The notes beneath the pieces were generated by a model. That model did no database searches and was not told the origin of the DNA. It saw only the letters and a list, made by a program, of their open reading frames with translations. Shown piece after piece: positions 7,955 to 16,025 of a stretch of 17,129 nt of DNA. A program made the translations under genes and the position numbers. How positions within the stretch are numbered: position 1 is the stretch's first letter; each line of letters begins with the position of its first letter. The stretch comes from an uncultured bacterium (GTDB lineage Bacteria; Verrucomicrobiota; Lentisphaeria; Victivallales; Victivallaceae): positions 1-17,129 of the forward strand of contig CASECL010000059.1 of the NCBI GenBank assembly GCA_949286445.1, given 5' to 3'.

Positions 7955-8919
7955 AACTCCTCCACGCCGCTTTCCGGCTTATTATAGGCATTGATAATTT
8001 TCTCCAGCAAGCTGTTGCGCACTACATCAGAAGTATTGAAACGGCAGATGGCAATTTCAGAAATACCGCTCAGCGTATTTATGGCATGAAGCAAGCCGGA
8101 GCGTTCATCATTTTTTAAATCATTCTGCGTAGGATCCCCGGTAACTACACACTTTGAGTTATAGCCCATACGGGTCAGCAGCATAAACATCTGTTCCACC
8201 GTGGTATTCTGGGCTTCATCAAGAATAATAAAAGAATTGTTCAATGTGCGTCCGCGCATAAATGCCAGCGGAGCAACTTCAATAATGCCGCGTTCCACCA
8301 GATCTCTGGCTTCATCCGGAGAGAGCATGTCATACAAAGCATCATACAATGGACGCAGATACGGCAGAATTTTTTCTTCCAGGCTGCCGGGCAGAAATCC
8401 GAGATTTTCCCCCGATTCCCGCGCCGGACGGGTCAGCACAATCCGGTTAACTCTGCCACTGAGAAATTCAGAAACCGCCATAGCCATGGCCAGATAGGTT
8501 TTGCCCGTTCCTGCCGGTCCGACCCCGAAAATCAAATCCCGGGTCTTTATTGAACGGATATAATCCAGCTGCCGGACAGAGCGGGGAAATACATCTTTTT
8601 TTCGTGCACCGACACTGATTTTCTCTTTCCACAGCGCGGGCAAATCGTGTTCCGCCCCCTCGCGGAAAGCCCGGCAGACGTCTTCAAAATCACGCTGATC
8701 AAGCTCCAGTTTCCGCAGCATGGCAAAACGGGAGAGTTCATTGAAAAAACTCAGTCCGCGCTTAACCTCATTTTCTCCGCCGCTGAGCCGGATAAAACCA
8801 TCCCGGCCGGTCAAAGACAGCTGAAGTGTTTTTTCGGCAAGTTTCAGATTTTTGTATTCATTGCCGGCGAAAATCGTCTTTAAATTTATTCCGCCTTCAA
8901 AATAAAAGGTCTCTTCCAT
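7951..8919 (-). CDS. phoH: PhoH-like P-loop ATPase (YbeZ type)
   Basis: This is a cytoplasmic ATPase of the PhoH/YbeZ family, usually encoded beside ybeY and linked to RNA metabolism. At 322 residues from ATG 8919 it has normal length. An N-terminal domain (about 1-115) precedes the nucleotide-binding core. Walker A is GPAGTGKT (134-141), Walker B is FIILDEAQN (230-238), and TGDPTQND (260-267) serves as the sensor region. An upstream in-frame ATG at 9042 would add 41 residues without family character. I reject it because an AGGGGA site sits 5 bases before ATG 8919. It is the first gene of the operon with pgpH and ybeY. No convincing sigma-70 promoter was found upstream. Confidence 0.95.
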   Translation of the reverse strand: MEETFYFEGGINLKTIFAGNEYKNLKLAEKTLQLSLTGRDGFIRLSGGENEVKRGLSFFNELSRFAMLRKLELDQRDFEDVCRAFREGAEHDLPALWKEKISVGARKKDVFPRSVRQLDYIRSIKTRDLIFGVGPAGTGKTYLAMAMAVSEFLSGRVNRIVLTRPARESGENLGFLPGSLEEKILPYLRPLYDALYDMLSPDEARDLVERGIIEVAPLAFMRGRTLNNSFIILDEAQNTTVEQMFMLLTRMGYNSKCVVTGDPTQNDLKNDERSGLLHAINTLSGISEIAICRFNTSDVVRNSLLEKIINAYNKPESGVEEL

Positions 8920-8924
8920 CCGCG

Positions 8925-8930
8925 TCCCCT
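8925..8930 (-). promoter_or_regulatory. Ribosome binding site deciding the phoH start
   Basis: On the minus strand AGGGGA lies 5 bases before ATG 8919. It supports the 322-residue protein over the longer open frame that begins at 9042. Confidence 0.65.
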
Positions 8931-9171
8931 GTTTCCCGATCTCAATAATACCGCAAGGAAGCTGTATTCCACCACATAAAATCCGCCCGGAAAGTGCTTT
9001 GACCCGTCCATACAGGCGCAGTTTCAACTTCTCCAGCGGCAACCGCCGAAGATTAAGCGCACGACGTCAAAGCAATGCCATCCCGGCACCATTGCGGACG
9101 CCTCCGTCACACGCCTCCATCTCAAGCTTTATACCGCCTTCCAACCGACGTCTCATCCTTCCGTGAAGTGA

Positions 9172-9233
9172 TGTTCCGCACCTCCGGAAAGAGTGTTCCG
9201 CACCTCCGGAAAGAGTGTTCCGCACCTCCGGAA
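9172..9233. repeat. Tandem 22-bp repeat, 2.8 copies, each with an inverted repeat
   Basis: Copies begin at 9172, 9194 and 9216. The first two are identical over 22 bases and the third matches for 18. Each contains TTCCG, six bases (CACCTC) and CGGAA, a small dyad spaced exactly 22 bp from the next, so all copies face the same side of the helix. As 22 is not a multiple of 3, the array would be read in a different frame in each copy, which argues against coding. It lies about 250 bases upstream of phoH. Confidence 0.85.
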
Positions 9234-9391
9234 GCCGGGAACAGAGACACTTTCTTAACGGCATTGCCTCCGGATCAACAAATCAGCTTCCGGGATTAAT
9301 CCTGCCGTAGATTTATGACTGCCGCATTCTGAAGACCGCCGGAATTACATCACACATCATCCAGTTCCCTGCCTGCAACAGTTTCCCCCCC

Positions 9392-9447
9392 AAAAAAAAG
9401 ATACCGTCCAGCTGCCGCTTTTCCCCCGGTGAAACTATTCCGGCAGC
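9392..9447 (-). terminator. Candidate terminator behind the Cys4 protein gene
   Basis: Read on the minus strand, GCTGCCG (9447-9441) pairs with CGGCAGC (9417-9411). The 23-base loop contains a second short stem, TTTC with GAAA. Eight T residues (9399-9392) follow after 11 bases. The distance between stem and T-tract is longer than in a textbook intrinsic terminator, so the call is tentative. Confidence 0.4.
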
Positions 9448-9479
9448 CGCCTGCGTTACACGCGAATACTGATGTACAA

Positions 9480-9872
9480 TCAGCGGAAAGTATCCGGACT
9501 CGACGGCTCAATCCAAAGATGGAAATCAACTTTGCGATCACCGAACTTCAGGGTGATAAGAGTATTGAGCCGGGTCAAAAGCAACGCGTAAGGAATTTTC
9601 ACCTCGCCGCCGGCAACATTTACTGAAACGATGCTTTCCCCGAGAATATCTTCTGCTTTGCGTATTGCCAGCACCAGTTCAAGCATGCGTTCAAGTTTAT
9701 CCGTCAGCTCCGCGTCCAGCGTGTACGCCCGGTGACACACCGGACAGACCGCCTGAAAACCGCGGGTTCCCACTTCTGCCAGCGAAAATTTAACCACCCC
9801 GTCACATCCATCGGAAAGACAGGGAAAATCAATCTCCGCACGCGGTCCCATATTCTTCTGAACTTTATCCAT
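9480..9872 (-). CDS. Small protein with a Cys4 putative zinc site, function unknown
   Basis: The 130-residue product is not recognised. Cysteines C18 and C23 (CX4C) and C43 and C46 (CX2C, in CPVCH) are spaced as in a zinc ribbon or knuckle. A helical stretch follows (about 53-75, DKLERMLELVLAIRKAEDIL). The remainder (about 80-130) looks like a small beta-rich domain with VKIPYALLLTRLNTLITLKFG. It has no signal peptide or membrane segment, so it is probably cytoplasmic. It starts 6 bases after the EIIA-type gene and is almost certainly co-transcribed with it, but no strong ribosome binding site is visible. A role in regulation or nucleic-acid binding is possible; nothing in the sequence proves it. 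Confidence 0.75.
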   Translation of the reverse strand: MDKVQKNMGPRAEIDFPCLSDGCDGVVKFSLAEVGTRGFQAVCPVCHRAYTLDAELTDKLERMLELVLAIRKAEDILGESIVSVNVAGGEVKIPYALLLTRLNTLITLKFGDRKVDFHLWIEPSSPDTFR

Positions 9873-9878
9873 AATATT

Positions 9879-10343
9879 TTATTCCGCAGAGGTGGACTTT
9901 ATCACATTGAGTATGGCCGCCGGACTTTCAATATTGTCAATCAGGCTCTTGACCAGTTCAGGATTGCGCAACTTGCGGGAGATGCTGCCCAGCAACTGGA
10001 GGTAGGCTTCAGGATTTTCGTCCGGAGCGATAGTGAAGACAATCACCCGTACCGGCTGATCATCCTGAGTCTGATAATCAGTGATCGGATGCTCGGTAAC
10101 CCCCACAATAACCACCGGATTGGGTATATCATTAACCCGGATATGCGGCAAGGCTAACGCATTTCCCACACCGGTTGTCATCATCTGTTCCCGCTTCCAA
10201 GTCATCCGGAAAATAACATCCCGGTTCAGTTTGGTCAGATCAGCAGCACGGGTAATAAGCTCATCCATGACCTCAAGTTTGGTCTTTCCCTCCAGCACCA
10301 TGACTGAGTCCTGTGCCACATAACGACTGAATTCGTATTTCAT
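9879..10343 (-). CDS. PTS EIIA type-2 domain protein (PtsN-like)
   Basis: This 154-residue single-domain protein resembles the fructose/mannitol EIIA family, which includes the nitrogen-related PtsN. The phospho-accepting histidine is H67, in GVGNALALPHIRV. The central VRVIVFTIAPDENPEAYLQLLGSISR region and the C-terminal helix are typical of the fold. The start ATG 10343 has AGGAGA 5 bases upstream; a longer frame from 10490 lacks such a site and reads through low-complexity leader DNA. No EIIB, EIIC, HPr or EI gene is in the window, so a regulatory rather than sugar-transport role is more likely. The Cys4 protein gene follows 6 bases downstream. Confidence 0.9.
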   Translation of the reverse strand: MKYEFSRYVAQDSVMVLEGKTKLEVMDELITRAADLTKLNRDVIFRMTWKREQMMTTGVGNALALPHIRVNDIPNPVVIVGVTEHPITDYQTQDDQPVRVIVFTIAPDENPEAYLQLLGSISRKLRNPELVKSLIDNIESPAAILNVIKSTSAE

Positions 10344-10348
10344 ATTTT

Positions 10349-10354
10349 TCTCCT
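10349..10354 (-). promoter_or_regulatory. Ribosome binding site deciding the EIIA gene start
   Basis: On the minus strand AGGAGA lies 5 bases before ATG 10343, which fixes the start of the 154-residue EIIA protein. Confidence 0.7.
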
Positions 10355-10510
10355 GGAAATTGATAAGTTTCCTATCTGATGTCAGTAAAAAATCAACCCG
10401 TATCCCCCCTGTATTCCTCTCTGTATTCCTGCCCAATGCATATGCAACGCAATACACCGGCACGCGCCCGCCAATAAGATAACCCCTCAAATATGCTTTT
10501 TCAAATGACT

Positions 10511-12412
10511 TTACAAGATTTTTTGTTCAAAATTGACCCGGGATAGCACTATATTGTTTTTTTCACAGAAGTTCTCCAATTTCAACAGCTTGTTTTTCGG
10601 ATAGTGGGCGGAAGTTATCACCACCCGCTCAAACCGGTGTTTCCGGTACAGTTGTTCAATGTCTGCACTGCCTCCCAGAACGCGGTATCCATAAAGATTT
10701 AAATTGCGCAATATCGGATCATCATCAATAATACCCACTATAACTACCGGCACATCTTCAGTCCCGCTGTATATATACTCCAGATAAAACCGGCACATCA
10801 ATCCGCTTCCGACAACCAGTGTAAGCTTGGGTCTTTCCGCATTCCCGCGGCAGGTAATCAAAGCGTGCCCCACAATGTAGCTTCCCATATACCAGAAAAA
10901 CAATCTGCCGCCAACAACAAACGATAACGACAGCAAAGTGAAAAGAACCGGTTCAGCAAAACAGTAAGGATGAGACGACCGCCAGTAAAAAAGCAGATAC
11001 TGCATTACTACCGACAGGAAACATCCAGCCACAGTATTTTCTATTACCAGTTGAACATTACGTCCGGACGTACGGAGAAAATACATACGGTAAACTCCGC
11101 TTATCACAAACAGCAGAAGTGTCGGCAGCACCATCACGGCAATACTGGACAAAGACACTGTCAATATGTAATTATTGACCATTTTAAACAGCCGGTTCAT
11201 CAGCATCAGAGAAAGCAGATATGATACTCCGAGAGACAGCGCATCCCAAAATGGAATCGCCAATAAAAACAGAAATGCCCGGCGTGGCTTACGCACCCCA
11301 TGCCGCATTATCCCGGCAATATCAGCCATCTCCACCGTGGCAAATTTCCTGACCAGCAGAAAAACCAGTGTCAGAAGCGAAATCGTCCCCACCGTAGGCA
11401 TAGTCTGGATAAGCAGCAGCAGTAAAAAGCCGCCGACACTGAAAATCACCGCCATAATATAAATTATCAAAGCAACATGACGCTGTTTTTTCTGTTCATC
11501 TTCTTCATTGCACCGGCTGAGCAACCGGTGATGCAAGTGCTCCTTGTCCGCAGTCATTATTCCGCAGGCATGGCGCGGATTGGGATACAGCTTGCGCAGC
11601 GAACGGCGTAAAAAAGCCAGCATCACATCAAAAAACGGCACTCCTGCGGCCAAAAGCGGCACCAGCAGCGATACCGCAGTGGCAATTTTACCAACTCCGT
11701 TCAAAGATATAGTGGAAAAAAACAACCCGAGGAACATGCTTCCCGTATCTCCCATGAAAATACGGGCCGGAGAAAAATTATATCTCAGAAAGCCGCAGCA
11801 ACTCCCCACAAAAATCATTATTATCACTGCGTTATAAATATTTCCGGTATACACCGACCATCCGGCCATGCCCAACCCGCCAATTACCGCCAGTCCGGCA
11901 GCCAGACCATCCATGCCGTCAATCAGATTGAACGCATTTATAAAACCGACGATCCAAAATACAGTAAAGGCCAGAGATACAACTTCATTCAACTGTATTC
12001 CACACAACACCTCAGGCCGAAGTCCAAACACCCACACAAGCAATGCGGCAATCACCTGCCCCAGAAGTTTAGTCCTGCCGGAAAGAGAAAAACGGTCATC
12101 CAGCAAACCAATGCATCCCAGAAATACCGCTGCCGGCAGCAATTGGAAAAAATATTCCCAGATTGCATTGACCCCGCTGTTGTGGGCGTAGAACATGAAT
12201 ATTACAAAAAATGAAGCAATAATCGCCAAACCGCCGCCGCGGGGCTTTGGAGTCCGGTGTATTCTCCGTTCTCCAGGCATATCGACAAGGCCGAACCGGG
12301 GAAGATATTTTATGCAAAGCGCAGTCAGCAGGAGGGACAGCAGCAACGCCAGCACCGGATACCCCAGAAATACCATCCCCTCCTTAAACAAATTCAACAT
12401 GTTTTCAGACAT
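10511..12412 (-). CDS. WecA/MraY-family polyprenyl-phosphate sugar-1-phosphate transferase fused to a membrane plus Rossmann module
   Basis: The N-terminal half (about 1-365) is a polytopic transferase that would attach a sugar-1-phosphate, such as GlcNAc-1-P, to undecaprenyl phosphate at the inner membrane. Family motifs are LLDDR (103-107), FNLIDGMDGLAAG (161-173), FMGDTGS (219-225) and the cytoplasmic HLHHR (292-296). Family members are often 320-390 residues; this protein has 633. The extra part has several membrane segments (about 380-510) and then a Rossmann-like domain beginning LTLVVGSG (530-537) and ending near RVVITSAH. This arrangement resembles the N-terminal module of FlaA1/CapD dehydratases or WbaP-type transferases without their catalytic domains. 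I choose ATG 12412, with GAAAGG 12 bases upstream, over ATG 12424, which abuts that site. Expected role: initiating O-antigen, capsule or exopolysaccharide. Confidence 0.9.
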   Translation of the reverse strand: MSENMLNLFKEGMVFLGYPVLALLLSLLLTALCIKYLPRFGLVDMPGERRIHRTPKPRGGGLAIIASFFVIFMFYAHNSGVNAIWEYFFQLLPAAVFLGCIGLLDDRFSLSGRTKLLGQVIAALLVWVFGLRPEVLCGIQLNEVVSLAFTVFWIVGFINAFNLIDGMDGLAAGLAVIGGLGMAGWSVYTGNIYNAVIIMIFVGSCCGFLRYNFSPARIFMGDTGSMFLGLFFSTISLNGVGKIATAVSLLVPLLAAGVPFFDVMLAFLRRSLRKLYPNPRHACGIMTADKEHLHHRLLSRCNEEDEQKKQRHVALIIYIMAVIFSVGGFLLLLLIQTMPTVGTISLLTLVFLLVRKFATVEMADIAGIMRHGVRKPRRAFLFLLAIPFWDALSLGVSYLLSLMLMNRLFKMVNNYILTVSLSSIAVMVLPTLLLFVISGVYRMYFLRTSGRNVQLVIENTVAGCFLSVVMQYLLFYWRSSHPYCFAEPVLFTLLSLSFVVGGRLFFWYMGSYIVGHALITCRGNAERPKLTLVVGSGLMCRFYLEYIYSGTEDVPVVIVGIIDDDPILRNLNLYGYRVLGGSADIEQLYRKHRFERVVITSAHYPKNKLLKLENFCEKNNIVLSRVNFEQKIL

Positions 12413-12454
12413 GCGGTTAAACATCCTTTCGGTAATTTAAGTTATACAAGGTTA

Positions 12455-12483
12455 AATATAACACCTCTTCAACATTTTTTCAA
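12455..12483 (-). promoter_or_regulatory. Predicted sigma-70 promoter of the transferase gene
   Basis: On the minus strand TTGAAA (12483-12478), a 17-base spacer and TATATT (12460-12455) lie about 45 bases before the start codon. This would transcribe the transferase gene separately from the HAD and topA genes. Confidence 0.6.
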
Positions 12484-12524
12484 TCCCTTCTCTGCAAATA
12501 GATATTTCCGCTCCCGCCCTCCCC

Positions 12525-13370
12525 TCAGCAGAAAATATAATCCGGTTTCTCCTTTGCCTCCAGCCCCGGACTTAAAGGCAGTCTGGTTATCCCGGTGGTC
12601 ACCAATCCGGACGCCAGCCCGAAGCGATTGGCTCCGGCAATGTCAGATTTGAGAGAATCTCCGATCATCAATATCTTCTCTTTGCGGATACCAGATAATC
12701 CAAAATCACGTTTAAGCCGATGGAGCGCGTAACGGAACAGCACACTTTCCGGTTTACCGAGAAATCTCGGTTTGATTTTCACTCCCGCCGAACGCAGCAG
12801 GGAAACTACAAATCTGGCCTGACCTCCCGCACCAACACCGATTTTTCCTCCTGGAGCCGGCCAGTAATTATCCGGATTGGGTACGACATAGGGCCGATCC
12901 GGATGAAAACGGAAAAAATTCATCACTGCCTGAAGATGGTCGTGCCAGTCATAACGGCCCTCCCCCTGAATTACCCCGTAACAATCCTCTATTGCCTCCG
13001 GGTCGCGGCAGACAATCAGTCCGGCTCTTTCCGCAAAACACGGCACACCAAGCCTGCCGGCGGCGAAAAACATCTTTCCCTCCCATTTTTCTGCCGACAC
13101 CAGTTCTTCCAGCACAGCTCCGCAGGAGATGATTTCTTCCGGAGCAGACTTCAGTCCGCCGCGTCCAAGTATAGCGCACTTTTCCTCCGCAGAATGGTCG
13201 GCATCATTGGTGACCATAAAGAAAGGAAAATTATCCTTCCGGATCTCTTCCAGCAGCTCAGCGATGCCGGGAAGAATTTTCCCGCCCACCATCAAAGTTC
13301 CGTCAATATCGAAAAGAAAGGCTTGAAAATTATGCTTTTCTTTCCGGTAAAATTCCCTTAAATTCATCAT
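12525..13370 (-). CDS. HAD-superfamily phosphatase, subfamily IIA (NagD-like)
   Basis: The 281-residue cytoplasmic hydrolase carries the four HAD motifs: nucleophile and acid D21 and D23 in FLFDIDGTL, T54 in MVTND, K206 in FLGKPES, and D238 and D243 in MIGDSLKSD. The cap domain contains VVPNPDNYWP, the NPD element typical of NagD-like subfamily IIA enzymes. Members dephosphorylate nucleotides, phosphoglycolate, pyridoxal phosphate or glycerol phosphates; the sequence does not reveal which applies here. Its ATG 13370 overlaps the topA stop as ATGA, and a second ATG follows at once. Translation is therefore probably coupled to topA, which is a common kind of pairing and not evidence of a shared pathway. 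Confidence 0.92.
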   Translation of the reverse strand: MMNLREFYRKEKHNFQAFLFDIDGTLMVGGKILPGIAELLEEIRKDNFPFFMVTNDADHSAEEKCAILGRGGLKSAPEEIISCGAVLEELVSAEKWEGKMFFAAGRLGVPCFAERAGLIVCRDPEAIEDCYGVIQGEGRYDWHDHLQAVMNFFRFHPDRPYVVPNPDNYWPAPGGKIGVGAGGQARFVVSLLRSAGVKIKPRFLGKPESVLFRYALHRLKRDFGLSGIRKEKILMIGDSLKSDIAGANRFGLASGLVTTGITRLPLSPGLEAKEKPDYIFC

Positions 13371-15937
13371 TTTTCTTCCGGAACAGAGTATTTGGCAAAC
13401 AATTTTTTCAATGCCGCCAATTGTTTTACTGACAGCGTTTTCCCTCCGGCATGCTGCCGCTCAAGTGAACGGAAAAACTCTTTATCATCGTAAGTGAAAC
13501 GTCCTCTTTTCACCGGTTCGGCCCAGTTTTTCACTGTCCCGAGGAACTCCAGCATTTTTACGGTTTCCGGATCATTCCGGTTTTCCGCCGCGGCTCCGGT
13601 TCCAGCATTGACACTGCCTACGGATTTATCATTTTCATCCGCACCTCCGTCCGGATTTTTCACGCCGCCAAACGGGAAAAATCCGGCAAATGCCTCCTCT
13701 TTTCCCGCCAGATCTCCGGCATACTTTGCCGCCATTTTTCCCAATGCCGCCAACTGACGCTCTGACAGAATTTTTCCGCCCAGAGCCTGTTTTTTCAGTG
13801 AATCAAAAAACTTGCGGTCATCAAAAGTCCGTTTCCGTCCGGTCTCCGGAGCAGCCCATTTTACATCATCAAAAGCGGCAAAAAGTTTTTTATAGCGTTC
13901 TGCCAACTCGTTGTCCGGAGTCTGTTTTTCCTGCTCAATACGGCGGGTATTTTCCGCGTCCGCCGCGCTTTCCAGCTCGGCTTTCAAGGCTTCGGGCAAT
14001 CCGGATATGTCAATCTGATCACGATATTTTCCCGCCATGGACAATAACGCCTGACGCTGTTTTGCACTTATCGGTTTTCCCGCCTCCGCCTGACGTTTGA
14101 CTGAACGGTAAAAACGGCCGTCATCAAAGGACCGTCTGCCGCCTGACGCAGCAGCTTTGGGCTCAAATTTAACATTTTCAAACAAGGCAAGCAGCTGACC
14201 GGCTTCATCCTGATCCGGCAGATCAAAACGGCGCGCTTCTTCCATCCAGATCTTGAATTTGTCAAAAAAATCGTGCAGCATGGCAACCCAGCTTAATTTG
14301 CCCTCTTCCACCGCATCAAGTTTATCCTCCATGCCGGCGGTGAAACTTACTTCAAAAAGTTCCGGCAGATGCCCCACCAGGAAGTCAGTTACCTCAATCC
14401 CCAGCTGGGTTGGCAGAAGTTTTCCTTTTTCCTTTTCCACATACTTTCTGCTCTGGATTGTGCGCAGAATAGTTGCGTAAGTTGACGGACGGCCGATTCC
14501 GTTTTCCTCCAGCTCCTTGATCAGAGCCGCCTCGGTGTAACGCGGCGGAGGCTCGGTGAACTTCTGTTCCTTTTTCAATTCCCGCAATTCTGCACCGTCG
14601 CCTTCTTTCAGTGCGCCGAGAACCGCTGAAGCTGCGGCGGCCTCATCGGCTTTGCCGCTCTGCCCCCCCGCAACCAGGGTAAACCCGGGGAAAACCACCA
14701 CGGTGGCTGTTCCTCTGAAGGTGTATTCCCGTGAATCTTTCCCGGTAATTACCGTATCTGCAGTGGTCAGCAACTGGCGGCACGGAGTCATCTGACTGGC
14801 GACAAAACGATTCCAGATTAAAGTGTAAAGTTTCAGCTGCGGACCGTCAAGGTATGGAGCAACGCTTTCCGGTGTTCTCCTGACATCGGTTGGACGGATG
14901 GCCTCGTGGGCTTCCTGTGCCGCCGCCTTGTTTTTGTAGTAATTGGGTTTTTCAGGCGCGTATTCCTCACCGTATTTTTCCCGGATGAAATTCAATGCGG
15001 CGTATTGAGCCTCTTTGGATATGGTCACCGAGTCGGTTCTCATATAAGTTATAAGACCAACCGCTCCGCCGTCGCCAAGTTCAATACCTTCATACAATGC
15101 CTGGGCGTGACTCATGGTGGAAGTCGCTGAGAAATGCAGCAGATTGCTTGCCGCCTGCTGCAGCGTGCTGGTGGTGAAAGGCGGCGGAGCGTAACGGCGG
15201 CGTTCTTCACGGGCGATCTTTGCCACCAGCGGTGCCGTTCCCTTTTCCACCGCCTCCGCCGCGGCATTGGCGGCATCAGCATCGGAAATTTTAAAATCAG
15301 CCCCGTCTATTTTAAACAGCCGTGAAGTGTAAATCCCCGGCGCGGCGGAAAAAACCGCCTCAAAATTCCAATACTCCTCCGGCACAAAAGCCGCTATGGC
15401 TCGTTCCCGCTCCACAATAAGCCTTACCGCAACCGACTGAACCCGTCCGGCAGAAATTCCTCCGGAAAGCTTTGACCAGAGCAACGGACTTACCTGATAC
15501 CCCACCAGCCGATCCAGTACCCGGCGCGCCTGCTGGGCATCAACCAGTTTTAAATCCACTTCACCGGGATTGGCCATGGCATTTTCAATTGCCTGCCGGG
15601 TTATTTCGTGAAACGTGACCCGCCGGAACGCATTTTTTGCATTCTTTTTCAGCACCTCGCTCAAATGCCAGGCTATGGCTTCCCCCTCACGGTCAGGGTC
15701 GGTGGCAAGATAAATGTTCCGGGCATCCTTTGCCGCGCTTTTCAGCTCTTTTACCACCTTGCCCCCTCTGGCGGTATCCACATACTGCGGGGCAAAATCA
15801 TGTTCTATATCCACCCCGAGCGAATGTTCCGGCAGATCCCGGACATGCCCCATGGATGCCAGTATCCGGTAATTCTTGCCCAGCATCTTTCCAATCGTGC
15901 GGGCTTTGGTGGGAGACTCTACTATGACTAAATCCAT
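13367..15937 (-). CDS. topA: DNA topoisomerase I (type IA) with three repeated C-terminal modules
   Basis: The enzyme relaxes negative supercoils through a transient 5'-phosphotyrosine link. The Toprim domain opens with LVIVESPTKARTIGKMLG and contains ATDPDREGEAIAWHL. The catalytic tyrosine is Y298 in LITYMRTDSVTIS. The core with PPRYTEAALIKELEENGIGRPSTYA is fully typical. The protein has 856 residues. The region after about 575 lacks the four-cysteine zinc fingers of many bacterial TopA proteins. It carries three copies of a module of about 60 residues (roughly 581-641, 683-744 and 795-856) sharing an F/Y-D-D, F-F/Y, G-K, S-x-K/R-Q, A-L and K-Y pattern. The start ATG 15937 begins the conserved N-terminus and has AGG 9-10 bases upstream. 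The HAD gene is coupled downstream. Confidence 0.98.
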   Translation of the reverse strand: MDLVIVESPTKARTIGKMLGKNYRILASMGHVRDLPEHSLGVDIEHDFAPQYVDTARGGKVVKELKSAAKDARNIYLATDPDREGEAIAWHLSEVLKKNAKNAFRRVTFHEITRQAIENAMANPGEVDLKLVDAQQARRVLDRLVGYQVSPLLWSKLSGGISAGRVQSVAVRLIVERERAIAAFVPEEYWNFEAVFSAAPGIYTSRLFKIDGADFKISDADAANAAAEAVEKGTAPLVAKIAREERRRYAPPPFTTSTLQQAASNLLHFSATSTMSHAQALYEGIELGDGGAVGLITYMRTDSVTISKEAQYAALNFIREKYGEEYAPEKPNYYKNKAAAQEAHEAIRPTDVRRTPESVAPYLDGPQLKLYTLIWNRFVASQMTPCRQLLTTADTVITGKDSREYTFRGTATVVVFPGFTLVAGGQSGKADEAAAASAVLGALKEGDGAELRELKKEQKFTEPPPRYTEAALIKELEENGIGRPSTYATILRTIQSRKYVEKEKGKLLPTQLGIEVTDFLVGHLPELFEVSFTAGMEDKLDAVEEGKLSWVAMLHDFFDKFKIWMEEARRFDLPDQDEAGQLLALFENVKFEPKAAASGGRRSFDDGRFYRSVKRQAEAGKPISAKQRQALLSMAGKYRDQIDISGLPEALKAELESAADAENTRRIEQEKQTPDNELAERYKKLFAAFDDVKWAAPETGRKRTFDDRKFFDSLKKQALGGKILSERQLAALGKMAAKYAGDLAGKEEAFAGFFPFGGVKNPDGGADENDKSVGSVNAGTGAAAENRNDPETVKMLEFLGTVKNWAEPVKRGRFTYDDKEFFRSLERQHAGGKTLSVKQLAALKKLFAKYSVPEEK

Positions 15938-16025
15938 AAATTCAAACCTGCATTTCCATATTGCTTTATTCTATGACCATTTTCCTATATATCACACACG
16001 GGTGTCCGGATTTTCCAATTTTTCT

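Larger units (their letters stand above)
8931..9479. other. Intergenic region upstream of phoH
   Basis: These roughly 550 bases lie between phoH and the small Cys4 protein gene. Short open frames exist on both strands, but none has a well-placed ribosome binding site and a recognisable product. The stretch holds the phoH leader, a three-copy 22-bp tandem repeat (9172-9233), adjoining homopolymer runs C7 (9385-9391) and A8 (9392-9399), and an inverted repeat (9411-9447) that may end the upstream minus-strand transcript. Confidence 0.6.

Noticed and set aside
8919..9042. A longer N-terminus for PhoH starting at 9042
   Set aside because: It adds 41 residues without family character, whereas ATG 8919 has a well-placed AGGGGA and gives the usual protein length.
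9076..9091. A sigma-54-like -24/-12 element upstream of phoH
   Set aside because: The invariant GG and GC are correctly spaced, but the flanking bases match poorly (TGGTGC and TGGCA). Too weak to call, despite an NtrC-type activator in the window.
9067..9264. A 65-codon minus-strand frame across the 22-bp repeats
   Set aside because: The repeats are read in three different frames and the GGAGG is only two bases from the ATG. Composition is that of non-coding DNA.
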